Positions 16,933 through 25,220 of a stretch of 64,000 nt of DNA are shown piece after piece. The position numbers and the translations under genes are program-made. The stretch is taken from contig JALNZC010000013.1 in NCBI GenBank assembly GCA_023229525.1, forward strand, positions 1-64,000. Reading direction: 5' to 3'. The notes under the pieces were generated by a model, which had not been told where the DNA came from, did not search any database, and worked only from the letters and a program-made list of their open reading frames with translations. Position 1 is the stretch's first letter; the number at the start of each line of letters is the position of its first letter. Source of the DNA: Bacteroidales bacterium. Its GTDB lineage: Bacteria > Bacteroidota > Bacteroidia > Bacteroidales > FEN-979.

Positions 16933-17120
16933 TTTGCCAAGTTTTAATAAATAACATTTGGTATCCTGCTTCAAAGTTAGAATGTTTCAATAATACATTT
17001 CCTTTATTTGGTTCGAATTCCGAATCGGAAAAAACTGATGCTACCGGGTTTGATCTTGTTAACGATAAGAAAAGATTGAGATTTTTTTTCATGGACAGAG
17101 CTGTTCTTAAAATTCTCTTT

Positions 17121-17147
17121 TATATTTGCATATTGCAACAGTTGTGG
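17121..17147 (+). promoter_or_regulatory. Promoter and candidate MarR operator of marR copy 2
   Basis: TATATTTG (17121-17128) is a perfect match to the Bacteroidota -7 consensus TAnnTTTG, followed at once by ATTGCAACAGTTGT (17132-17145). This copy of the shared motif precedes the MarR gene itself, so autoregulation is likely. Confidence 0.55.
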
Positions 17148-17171
17148 TTGTAATTGGATAATTTATCTTTT

Positions 17172-17609
17172 ATGGCACCAATCCCGGTAAGTGAGTTTCG
17201 TCGTATCCTGAGAAGTTTTGAAAGAGAATTAAATTTTCAGAACCAGTCAAGTTGTTGCTGCGGGGTGACCCTCACGCAATGTCATGCATTGATGGAACTT
17301 GAGACAACGGAAAGTATTACAATGAATGAACTTGCCAAAAAACTCCATCTTGATAAAAGTACGGTAAGCCGTACTGTAGATAACCTGTTTCAGTCGAATC
17401 TTATTGACCGTGAGATCCCGACATCTAACAGAAGAACCACCCGGATCAAACTTGACAAAAACGGACGCTCGGTTTGTAAAACCATCAATGAGGGCAATAA
17501 TGAATACTATAAACAGGCATTACGTGCAATATCGCCCGAAAAACTTGCCGATTTCTTAAGCGCTTTTGAACAGTTGACCAATGGGATGATGAAACTGAAT
17601 AATCGTTAA
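17172..17609 (+). CDS. MarR-family regulator with CCCG cysteine cluster (copy 2)
   Basis: 145 residues, closely similar to the 13665-14102 protein along the whole length: cysteine cluster SSCCCGVTLTQCHALMEL, helix-turn-helix ELAKKLHLDKSTVSRTVDNL, wing RRTTRIKLDKNGR. The ATG at 17172 (MAPIPVSEFRR) gives exactly the same length as copy 1 and is preferred to the TTG 18 bases upstream. It probably binds the TTGCAACAGTT motif in its own promoter and those at 14230 and 17817. Duplication with retention of the cysteine cluster suggests both paralogues sense related redox or metal stresses. Confidence 0.9.
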   Translation: MAPIPVSEFRRILRSFERELNFQNQSSCCCGVTLTQCHALMELETTESITMNELAKKLHLDKSTVSRTVDNLFQSNLIDREIPTSNRRTTRIKLDKNGRSVCKTINEGNNEYYKQALRAISPEKLADFLSAFEQLTNGMMKLNNR

Positions 17610-17787
17610 AATCCCGGTAAATTTCACATTACCTTCTTTTTATTTCCTCTATGTGGGTTTCTTACCAGGTGTAATTTTGCATACAGACCGCAAGTATTTC
17701 CGGTTTTGATTGTCAAGCATTAAAAGGAAATATTTCAGCTTTTTAATAACCCCTGATTTAAAATTAACAAATTTTTAGCATTTTTTA

Positions 17788-17828
17788 TTTGTATATTATA
17801 TTTTAAATGTTGTAATTTGCAACAGTTT
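17788..17828 (+). promoter_or_regulatory. Promoter and candidate MarR operator of the C_GCAxxG_C_C gene
   Basis: TTTG (17788-17791) and TAATTTG (17813-17819) are 21 bases apart. GTTGTAATTTGCAAC (17810-17822) has GTTG/CAAC arms, and TTGCAACAGTTTCAA spans 17817-17831. The alignment with 14221-14255 includes the box, the operator and the downstream AAACACCATT. Confidence 0.55.
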
Positions 17829-17886
17829 CAATAAACACCATTCATTCGTTAAGAGAATCAATTATAAAAAGTTAATACCCGATACG

Positions 17887-18360
17887 ATGAGACATCCAAA
17901 TGAAGCAGTGAATCTTTATTCTAAAAATTTTAACTGTTGCCAGTCAATCCTTGGTTCATTCGGACCGGATTTTGACCTCAACATGGAGATGGTTTTGAAA
18001 CTAGGAGCAGGGCTTTCCGGTGGTTTGGCTTTTCACGGAGAAACCTGTGGCGCTGTTATCGGCGCTTGTATTATTTTAGGTCTGGTAAATGGCAGTAATG
18101 ATCCTTCTAATGATTTAGCTGAACAGACCACTTATATTAGTGTAAAAGAATTCCTTTCGGATTTTAAAAAGAAATTCGGCACAACTGGCTGTAATAAATT
18201 ATTTAACACAGATGTTTCAACCCCCGAAGGCTTCGAGTTAGCGCAAGAATCAAGCAATACCGAGATAAAAAACCTAAACGAAAACTGCTGTGCAAATTCA
18301 ACTACAACAACAGATATGGCAAAGATTACGATCTTCCTTTCTCATGCGAGAAAGGGATAA
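17887..18360 (+). CDS. C_GCAxxG_C_C-family redox-active protein
   Basis: 157 residues with the family's cysteine and glycine pattern: FNCCQSIL near the N terminus, GAGLSGGLAFHGETCGAVIGA in the middle (written here as overlapping motifs GAGLSGG and CGAVIGA), and FGTTGCNKLFNTDVSTPEG further on. The family is annotated as putative redox-active proteins that probably bind a metal cluster. The usual C-terminal cysteine region is replaced by an atypical tail (NCCANSTTTTDMA). It is preceded by the shared MarR-type operator, so it is expected to respond with the thioredoxin-like operon. Confidence 0.85.
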   Translation: MRHPNEAVNLYSKNFNCCQSILGSFGPDFDLNMEMVLKLGAGLSGGLAFHGETCGAVIGACIILGLVNGSNDPSNDLAEQTTYISVKEFLSDFKKKFGTTGCNKLFNTDVSTPEGFELAQESSNTEIKNLNENCCANSTTTTDMAKITIFLSHARKG

Positions 18361-18415
18361 CAATAAACATAGAACTTGAACATTAATCAAACATTTAAAA
18401 ATGGAGGAAACAATC

Positions 18416-18766
18416 ATGAAATCTCAAACTTTTCAAAAATTCGTATTCGTTTTGATCACTCTTCTGATCATCACCGGCCAATCTTTTTCAGAGAATGCTT
18501 CAAAAGAAGCAGTGGCCATTATCCGGGAATGTATACAGGAACAGGTTAATTATCCTGATTTATCAAACATAATAGATGGTCCGTGCTCAGCAGATATCCT
18601 TTTTATTATCACAGCGGAAGGCGAACTTTGCGTCAAAAGTGTAACTACAGAAAACCAGGTCCTTTCCAAGTATATTACCGAAAGGGTTTCAGCGATCCGG
18701 TTCTGCTGTCTTGAAAGTCCTGTGAACCAGTATTACCGTATTAAACTTACTTTTAGTCTGATATAA
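18416..18766 (+). CDS. Small exported TonB-C-terminal-like protein
   Basis: 116 residues with a signal peptide (FVFVLITLLIITGQSFS). The mature part follows the TonB C-terminal-like pattern found in small Bacteroidota proteins: VNYPDLS, then DILFIITAEGELCVKSV, and a final YYRIKLTFSLI strand. It lacks the proline-rich linker and membrane anchor of true TonB. The ATG at 18416 is chosen because GGAGG lies just before it; a start at 18401 would place that sequence inside the gene. It lies 55 bases after the C_GCAxxG_C_C gene and is followed by a strong terminator, so the two probably form an operon. Confidence 0.6.
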   Translation: MKSQTFQKFVFVLITLLIITGQSFSENASKEAVAIIRECIQEQVNYPDLSNIIDGPCSADILFIITAEGELCVKSVTTENQVLSKYITERVSAIRFCCLESPVNQYYRIKLTFSLI

Positions 18767-18804
18767 AGCCAGATTCCCTTAGTTATTATCGGTGATTGAC
18801 AATA

Positions 18805-18834
18805 GCTGCCTTCCCAAAGGAAGGCAGCATTTTT
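18805..18834 (+). terminator. Rho-independent terminator
   Basis: A 10-bp perfect stem GCTGCCTTCC/GGAAGGCAGC (18805-18814 with 18819-18828) with a CAAA loop, followed by ATTTTTATTTT. It ends the transcript that includes the genes at 17887 and 18416. Confidence 0.92.
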
Positions 18835-18909
18835 ATTTTATAACACCGATTGATCGACAAACATTGTTAATCTGGTGTGGTAGAAACAAATCTACAAAAA
18901 ATTCAAAAT

Positions 18910-18947
18910 TGTTACAATCTGTTACGTTGCATTGAATCCTGTGTTAC
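18910..18947 (+). promoter_or_regulatory. Phased TGTTAC repeats, candidate response-regulator site
   Basis: TGTTAC occurs at 18910-18915, 18920-18925 and 18942-18947, that is at steps of 10 and 22 bases, close to one and two helical turns. OmpR-family regulators bind such same-face direct repeats, and an OmpR-family regulator is encoded in this operon at 24522. The sites lie 40-80 bases upstream of the first gene. Confidence 0.5.
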
Positions 18948-18989
18948 AATGTCCCACGACATTTGCTGCGAATTTACTAGCTGAAATAA

Positions 18990-20264
18990 ATGAAAAAATA
19001 CTGGTTATTATTTGTGCTACTGTTCTTACATATAGAAGGGGTGTTGGCCCAGGAAAATCAATTGAGCGTTTTCACTATCGATTCGTGCATACAATACGCT
19101 TTTAAAAACAGTCCTTATTTAAAAGCAAGGAACAAAGAGGTTCTCATTGCGGCAAAAGATGTAGATATTATAAAAAGCAAACGTTTTCCGCTGATTAATG
19201 CTTCTGGTAATTATTTCCGGATAACCCAGAATGAGTATCCGTATGAATATCCATCCGGATTTGCAGGAATTGAATTGACTCAATCCGTTTGGAAAAATGG
19301 AAAAATAACAACACTCATTGAGAATGCTGCAATCGGTCAGCAAATGGCCGAAACAAAGTTTCTGATCGAGAAGAATAATATGATTTCAACCATAAATCAG
19401 CAGTATTTGATTCTATTAAAAAACCAGGAACTGGAGTTGCTTTCGAATAAAATTACTCAAAGGATCGCAATAAACCTGGAATCGTCAAAAGAACGCTATA
19501 AATCAGGAATCGCTCGCAAATCGGACGTTTTAAAAGCTGAAACCGGATTGTCGGATGCAAATTTTACGCTCACGGGATACACTACAGAACGAAAAATCGC
19601 AGAACATAATCTGGTGAAAACTATTGGTGCAGATTTAAACCATGAGATAAAAGTGATCAACACCTTGCTGGATACGGATTTCACTTATACCACCTGGGAG
19701 TTGGAAAGGTTTTATACAATGGCGCTCAAAAATCTGCCGGAATTGAAATATTCGGATCTGTCGATATCCTGGCAGAATTTACTTATTAAATACGAGAAGA
19801 AAACAAACGGGCCTGATCTGGATTTTTATGCCGCTTACTCGTATATCTATTCACCTGTACAAAATAATAACTGGTCCGGATCGCTTGGCCTGGCATTAAA
19901 CTTTACCATTTTCAACGGTTTTGAAGCAAAAAATAAAATTGCAAAAGCATCCATCCGACGTGACCAATTTGAATATGAAAAGGAGGAATTATTACAGATG
20001 GTAAAACTCGAAATCAGGCAATCATATCTTGAATTACTGGAGGCAAAGCAACAAATAGAAAATGCAGACAAGCAGCGTGAAAATTCTGCAGAAAATCTGA
20101 AAATAGCTAACGGGGAATATCAGCAAGGGATCAGTTCCATGCTCGAGTTGCTTGATGCCGAAAACGCAGATTTTACAGCCAATCAGAATTACATCAATGC
20201 TTTATGGTGGTATCAGATGGCGAAAGCTGCAATTGAAAGAAAAACAGGAATTTCCAAATATTAA
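18990..20264 (+). CDS. TolC-family outer membrane efflux protein
   Basis: 424 residues: signal peptide (YWLLFVLLFLHIEGVLA), then two repeats rich in long amphipathic helices typical of TolC-type channels (for example QNLLIKYEKK and EAKQQIENADKQRENSAENLKIANGEYQQG). It forms the outer-membrane trimer of a tripartite exporter. It is the first gene of a seven-gene operon, separated by six bases from the adaptor gene, and is preceded by the phased TGTTAC repeats. Confidence 0.92.
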   Translation: MKKYWLLFVLLFLHIEGVLAQENQLSVFTIDSCIQYAFKNSPYLKARNKEVLIAAKDVDIIKSKRFPLINASGNYFRITQNEYPYEYPSGFAGIELTQSVWKNGKITTLIENAAIGQQMAETKFLIEKNNMISTINQQYLILLKNQELELLSNKITQRIAINLESSKERYKSGIARKSDVLKAETGLSDANFTLTGYTTERKIAEHNLVKTIGADLNHEIKVINTLLDTDFTYTTWELERFYTMALKNLPELKYSDLSISWQNLLIKYEKKTNGPDLDFYAAYSYIYSPVQNNNWSGSLGLALNFTIFNGFEAKNKIAKASIRRDQFEYEKEELLQMVKLEIRQSYLELLEAKQQIENADKQRENSAENLKIANGEYQQGISSMLELLDAENADFTANQNYINALWWYQMAKAAIERKTGISKY

Positions 20265-20270
20265 TAAAAC

Positions 20271-21326
20271 ATGTTCAATAAAAATAACCTGATAAGAACT
20301 ACTTTGATTATCTGTGGAGCAATGACCCTGACATTTATATCGTGCACGGATAAAACGCCGGAAGATGTTAAATGGGAGACACAAACTGTGAGCCGGAGAG
20401 ACATTGGAACTTCGGTGATGGCAAAAGGAATTATTAAACCGAAGGTAGGAGCCGAAGTGCGAATTGGTTCACGTGCGTCGGGAACAGTAACAAACCTGTA
20501 TGTTAATGTCGGGGATTATGTGACCAAAGGAACACTTCTTGCCGAGTTGGATGATGCTGAATTAAAAGCCCAATGTGAGAAATCGAAAGCAAACCTTTAC
20601 AATGCAGAAGTAACACTTAAGTATGCCGAAATTGAACTTCAACGCATGAAAAACCTGAAACTAAAAGAGTTCATATCACAACAGGTGCTTGATGACGCAC
20701 AAAAAGCAAGCGAATTGGCAAACGCAAGAGTACTGCAGGAAAAAGCGAACCTTGATTTTACAAATATTCAATTAGGTTATACCCGCATTTATGCTTCTCT
20801 TTCAGGAGTAATTGGCTCTGTTTCGACACAAAAAGGCGAAACCGTGTCGGCAATCATTTCCACACCCACTTTTGTAACCATAATCGACCTGGACAGGCTT
20901 GAAGTCTGGGCGTATGTTGATGAAACTGATATAGGACGCATTGAAGAAGGACAACCTGCAAAATTTACCGTTGACACTTACCCCGAAACTGAATTCAATG
21001 GTATCGTCAGGACTATTTATCCCCAGGCGGAGATCCTGAATAACGTAGTGAATTACATTGTAATTATCGAAATAGATCAGCATAAAGGTAACATCCTGCG
21101 ACCTGAAATGACAGCTTCGATAAATATTTACATGCAAACCCATGGTAACGTACTATCAATTCCAAATAAGGCATTAAAGCGAGATGGAAATAAAAACATT
21201 ATATACATTCTGGAGCATAATCAGGCCGTCGAACGTGAAGTAATTGTTGGCTTGCGTGGAAAGTATCAGAGCGAAATCATAAATGGAATTAAAGAAAATG
21301 AAGTAGTAATAATAAATAAAAAGTAA
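20271..21326 (+). CDS. MacA-like periplasmic adaptor (HlyD/MFP family), lipoprotein
   Basis: 351 residues. The N terminus carries a lipobox-like TFISC (C25), so it is probably a lipoprotein. The lipoyl half-motifs are at GSRASGTVTNLYVNVGDYV and YTRIYASLSGVIG, flanking a helical hairpin (residues 100-165), followed by beta-barrel and membrane-proximal domains. It links the TolC-type channel to the MacB-type ABC transporter encoded next. It is close in length to MacA. The substrate is unknown. Confidence 0.92.
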   Translation: MFNKNNLIRTTLIICGAMTLTFISCTDKTPEDVKWETQTVSRRDIGTSVMAKGIIKPKVGAEVRIGSRASGTVTNLYVNVGDYVTKGTLLAELDDAELKAQCEKSKANLYNAEVTLKYAEIELQRMKNLKLKEFISQQVLDDAQKASELANARVLQEKANLDFTNIQLGYTRIYASLSGVIGSVSTQKGETVSAIISTPTFVTIIDLDRLEVWAYVDETDIGRIEEGQPAKFTVDTYPETEFNGIVRTIYPQAEILNNVVNYIVIIEIDQHKGNILRPEMTASINIYMQTHGNVLSIPNKALKRDGNKNIIYILEHNQAVEREVIVGLRGKYQSEIINGIKENEVVIINKK

Positions 21327-21330
21327 ACCT

Positions 21331-22005
21331 ATGATCCAATTTAAGAACATTTCAAAAACTTACGAAAAGAACGGAGAGGCAACTGTTGTGGCTTTAAATG
21401 AAGTTAGCCTGTCCATTTCGCGGGGCGAATTTGTCGCCATAATCGGAGCATCCGGTTCAGGGAAATCAACTCTGATGAACATACTGGGAATGCTTGACCG
21501 TCCTTCAAACGGCACATATTATTTTGAAAACAGGGAAGTGAATAAATTAAGTGATGCAGAACTGGCCGTAATCAGGAATAAAAAAATAGGTTTTGTATTC
21601 CAGTCATTTAACCTGTTGCCAAAAACCTCAGCCTTGGAAAATGTTGAGCTTCCGCTCATTTATTCAGATAGGAAAGAGATAAATGGCCTGGCTGCGGATG
21701 CCCTTAAAAAAGTGGGAATGGGCGACCGTTTGTCTCACAAGCCGAACGAATTATCAGGCGGACAGCAACAACGGGTTGCAATCGCCAGGGCTCTGGTCAA
21801 TGAACCTGAAATTATTCTGGCCGATGAACCGACAGGAAACCTCGATTCAAAGTCTGGAGCAGAAGTCATGGAGCTTTTCAGGAAACTGAATTCGGAAGGC
21901 AAAACCCTTGTGTTGATTACGCATGATACTGAAATTGCAAAAAAGGCAAAACGCGTAGTAAACATTCTCGATGGAAAAGTAATTGAAGATAAATTAAACC
22001 AGTAA
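21331..22005 (+). CDS. MacB/LolD-type ABC transporter ATP-binding protein
   Basis: 224 residues with Walker A GASGSGKST (about 41-49), Q-loop FQSFNLLP, signature LSGGQQQR, Walker B IILADEPTG and the switch histidine in LITHD. It belongs to the MacB/LolD/FtsE class that works with FtsX-type permeases as a mechanotransmission pump. Here ATPase and permease are separate proteins. It starts four bases after the adaptor gene. Confidence 0.95.
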   Translation: MIQFKNISKTYEKNGEATVVALNEVSLSISRGEFVAIIGASGSGKSTLMNILGMLDRPSNGTYYFENREVNKLSDAELAVIRNKKIGFVFQSFNLLPKTSALENVELPLIYSDRKEINGLAADALKKVGMGDRLSHKPNELSGGQQQRVAIARALVNEPEIILADEPTGNLDSKSGAEVMELFRKLNSEGKTLVLITHDTEIAKKAKRVVNILDGKVIEDKLNQ

Positions 22006-22016
22006 AACAGAGTAAA

Positions 22017-23246
22017 ATGAACCCGGAACGAAACAGCAGAATACTATTCAGCGGTTTACGAATGATGAGCCGCTCAAAGTTGAGGACATTCATAATGATG
22101 CTAAGTATTATCATAGGCATCACAGCCTTAACATTAACGTTAACCATAGGTAACGGGATTGAAAGAAAAGTCTTGGCGAACGTAAGGCGCATGGTCACCC
22201 CGGAGAACATTGTTATTACTGCGGAAAAAATAGAGACCGAAGGTGTTCATGAATCGGAAAAAGGTCCGAACACAGCGATAAAAATTGAGGATATAGAAGC
22301 CATTGCCTCGCAGGTCGATGGAATTGTACTGTATGATTATTTGCAGGTAATTCCTAAAAAAGAGGTAAATTATTCAGGAGTAAACCATTTTACGACTGTT
22401 AAAGGTTGTCGTACCGAGGGTCAGAGAATCTGGAATAAACCTGTTACACAGGGACGTTTTTTTGATCAAAGTGAATTAATAGGCACTAAACGCGTTGCAG
22501 TTTTAGGTCCCAAGCTGGCGAAAATTCTTTTCCATGACGAGGATCCTATCGGAAAACAATTCAGTCTAGGAGATGCGCCATTTATGATAATTGGGATCGC
22601 CGAAGCACAGGGCGCCGACGTGCACGGCTCTGATCTGGATGATGAGATCTATATTCCCATCACTACATTAATGAGACGGGTCGCAAATATCGATTATTTA
22701 TTCGGTGCAAAATTCCTGTTTGAAAGTGAACTGAAAAGTGCCGGATCAGAGTCGGCAATCAGAAATATTCTAAGGGAAAGACATTCTCTAAAGGAAGGCG
22801 AAGCCGACGATTTTACAATGATAACACCTGTTCTGGTAAAAGCATTCGTTGGTAAAATTGTAAGGGTTTTTAAGGTACTTCTGCCTACTATTGCCGGAAT
22901 TTCATTGTTGGCTGGAGCAATATTTATTCTTGTATTAATGAATATGGCCGTCAACCAGCGTAGAAAGGAGATCGGACTTCGAAAGGCGGTAGGTGCGAGG
23001 GAAAAGGATATAAGCCGGCAATTTTTTGCCGAAACCATATCCGTTGTATTCATTGGTGGTATTGTCGGGCTGATTATCGGATTGCTGATCTCAATGGTAA
23101 TAAGCGCTAAAATGAATACTTCATTTTATATCCCTGTCCAAACCCTTCTAGCCGGAATTGTTTTGCCTATTCTCACTGGACTGATAGCCGGAATTATTCC
23201 TGCCCGTAAAGCTTCAAAACTGAACCCTGTTGATACCATGAAATAA
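22017..23246 (+). CDS. MacB-type FtsX-like ABC permease (first of two)
   Basis: 409 residues: one N-terminal transmembrane helix (about 25-48, MLSIIIGITALTLTLTIG), a large periplasmic MacB-PCD domain with GRFFDQSEL and VAVLGPKLAKILF, then three C-terminal helices (about 290-400). The coupling helix region NQRRKEIGLRKAVGAREKDI is typical. It pairs with the ATPase just upstream. A second permease follows, so the complex may be a heterodimer. Confidence 0.93.
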   Translation: MNPERNSRILFSGLRMMSRSKLRTFIMMLSIIIGITALTLTLTIGNGIERKVLANVRRMVTPENIVITAEKIETEGVHESEKGPNTAIKIEDIEAIASQVDGIVLYDYLQVIPKKEVNYSGVNHFTTVKGCRTEGQRIWNKPVTQGRFFDQSELIGTKRVAVLGPKLAKILFHDEDPIGKQFSLGDAPFMIIGIAEAQGADVHGSDLDDEIYIPITTLMRRVANIDYLFGAKFLFESELKSAGSESAIRNILRERHSLKEGEADDFTMITPVLVKAFVGKIVRVFKVLLPTIAGISLLAGAIFILVLMNMAVNQRRKEIGLRKAVGAREKDISRQFFAETISVVFIGGIVGLIIGLLISMVISAKMNTSFYIPVQTLLAGIVLPILTGLIAGIIPARKASKLNPVDTMK

Positions 23247-23274
23247 TTTATGGGAACAACCTAAAACAATTAAG

Positions 23275-24495
23275 TTGAAAATATACCGGAACATAAAACT
23301 TTCCATAAAGGCTTTGCTTGTCAACAAAACCCGGACTTATTTCTCGATTGCAGGCATGGCTGTGGGGATTGCAGCGGTAACCGTGACTGTCGCAATCGGT
23401 GAATCTGCCAAACAGAAAGCCCTTGATCCAATTAAAGCCATGGGTACAAATGTGATTGTGATCAATGCAGGCAAGTTCACAGAAGTGTTTGGGCGAGCCA
23501 GGGAAGTGACCAATGTGACGACGCTCAAATTACAAGACGTCAGCGTTTTACATAAAAATAATTCCATTGAAAAAATTTCTCCCTTTCAGGAACGGCTCTT
23601 ACCGGTTAAATATCAGGGGAGAAGTACAAATTCACTTATTCAGGGGGTGTCAACCGAATATCCTTCAATTCGCAATTATACTCTAAATCAGGGTGAATTC
23701 TTCACCGATGATCAGAACAAGATGTCGGAACGGCTTGCTGTTTTAGGTTCACAAACGGCAAATAATTTATTCAAAAACGAAAACCCCTTGGATAAAATCA
23801 TTTATATCAACAATATACCCTTTACTGTGATCGGATCTCTTAATCCCAAAGGCTCAACATCCGAAATGGGTAATATCGATAATGTTGTGATGATCCCGGT
23901 AAAAACCATACTGCGCAGGGTGTTGAATATTGATTACCTAGCTAAGATATATCTGCAGGTACGCGAGATAGATCATATGGATATCACAGAAAGTTATATT
24001 ACTGAGCAACTCAAGGCAACCCATCAGCTAAAGCGGGAGAATGAGAAGGATGATTTCACGATCATCAATCAGTTAAATGCCATTCATATGAGTGAGGAAA
24101 CTTCGAACTCCTTTAACATTCTGATATTAGGTGTGGCAGTTATTTCGCTTATCATTGGCGGATCAGGGATACTTACTGTAATGATTTTGTCGGTACGTGA
24201 GCGGATAACAGAGATTGGTTTACGCATCTCGGTTGGGGCAAGAAAACGTAATATCGTGTTTCAGTTCATGTACGAGTCACTCATACTGGGTTTTGCCGGG
24301 GGATTGACTGGAACAATTTTGGGATATTTAATTTCTTTAGTTTTAAATAAATTTACTGACTGGACAACAACCGTGTCTATGCAGGCATTATTAACATCTA
24401 TTGGGTTTTCCATGATTGTTGGTTTGATTTTTGGTGTGTTTCCTGCACTAAGGGCAGCAAAGTCAGATCCTATTAATGCTCTAAAAGCAGAATAA
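23275..24495 (+). CDS. MacB-type FtsX-like ABC permease (second of two)
   Basis: 406 residues, same fold as its neighbour: N-terminal helix (SIAGMAVGIAAVTVTVAIG), periplasmic domain (GEFFTDDQNKMSERLAVLG), three C-terminal helices, and the coupling motif RERITEIGLRISVGARKRNI. The most upstream plausible start is TTG (TTGAAAATATAC), 28 bases after the preceding stop. The two permeases differ enough to be fixed partners rather than a very recent copy. Confidence 0.92.
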   Translation: MKIYRNIKLSIKALLVNKTRTYFSIAGMAVGIAAVTVTVAIGESAKQKALDPIKAMGTNVIVINAGKFTEVFGRAREVTNVTTLKLQDVSVLHKNNSIEKISPFQERLLPVKYQGRSTNSLIQGVSTEYPSIRNYTLNQGEFFTDDQNKMSERLAVLGSQTANNLFKNENPLDKIIYINNIPFTVIGSLNPKGSTSEMGNIDNVVMIPVKTILRRVLNIDYLAKIYLQVREIDHMDITESYITEQLKATHQLKRENEKDDFTIINQLNAIHMSEETSNSFNILILGVAVISLIIGGSGILTVMILSVRERITEIGLRISVGARKRNIVFQFMYESLILGFAGGLTGTILGYLISLVLNKFTDWTTTVSMQALLTSIGFSMIVGLIFGVFPALRAAKSDPINALKAE

Positions 24496-24521
24496 AAACT
24501 GTTAAATTTGCAATAATCACC

Positions 24522-25208
24522 ATGAAAGTGAAGATTAAAATTTTAATCATAGACGATGATGATGAACTCAACCGTTTGTTAAAAGCTTACCTTGAAAAAG
24601 TAGGATATGAAGTTGTCTCCACATTAAACCCGGTTGAAGGCATTGAAATCGCAATAAAGCAAAAGCCTGATTTCATCATCCTCGATATCATGATGCCCGG
24701 AATGGATGGATTTGAAGTCTGCCGTACCATCCGTCAACAAAGCGATGTACCAATCGTTATGCTTACTGCCCGCGGAGAAGTTACCGACCGGGTCGTTGGT
24801 TTGGAATTTGGTGCCGATGATTACATGCCCAAACCTTTTGAACCGAGAGAGCTGGACGCAAGAATAAAGGCCATACTACGGCGGAGTAGAAAGACAGAAT
24901 CTGCTTCCCGGTTTCAATTCGGTGAACTGAACCTGTACCCTGAAAGATATGCAGCAGAGTTGGATGGTAAACCACTTGATGTATCCACTTTTGAATTCGA
25001 TCTTTTATTATTGTTGGCCAGGAATAAAGGAAGGGTATTATCAAGGGATGCAATTATGGACTCCCTTCGGGGGATTGACTGGTCGGCCTTCGATCGTTCT
25101 GTTGATATGCTGATAAGCCGGTTAAGGCAAAAACTTAATGACGACCCTAAAAATCCCAGGTTTATCAGAACAATACGTAATGCAGGATATATATTCATTG
25201 GGGAGTAA
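24522..25208 (+). CDS. OmpR/PhoB-family response regulator
   Basis: 228 residues: receiver domain with acidic pocket DDDD (11-14), phosphoacceptor D55 (FIILDIMMPG), the conserved Thr in VMLTARG and Lys in PKPFEPREL; then a winged helix with RGIDWSAFDRSVDMLISRLRQKL. Its partner kinase follows 12 bases later. A TAAATTTG box at 24503-24510 could provide an internal promoter, so the pair might also be expressed apart from the pump genes. It probably binds the TGTTAC repeats at 18910. Confidence 0.94.
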   Translation: MKVKIKILIIDDDDELNRLLKAYLEKVGYEVVSTLNPVEGIEIAIKQKPDFIILDIMMPGMDGFEVCRTIRQQSDVPIVMLTARGEVTDRVVGLEFGADDYMPKPFEPRELDARIKAILRRSRKTESASRFQFGELNLYPERYAAELDGKPLDVSTFEFDLLLLLARNKGRVLSRDAIMDSLRGIDWSAFDRSVDMLISRLRQKLNDDPKNPRFIRTIRNAGYIFIGE

Positions 25209-25220
25209 AATTCAGAAGCC

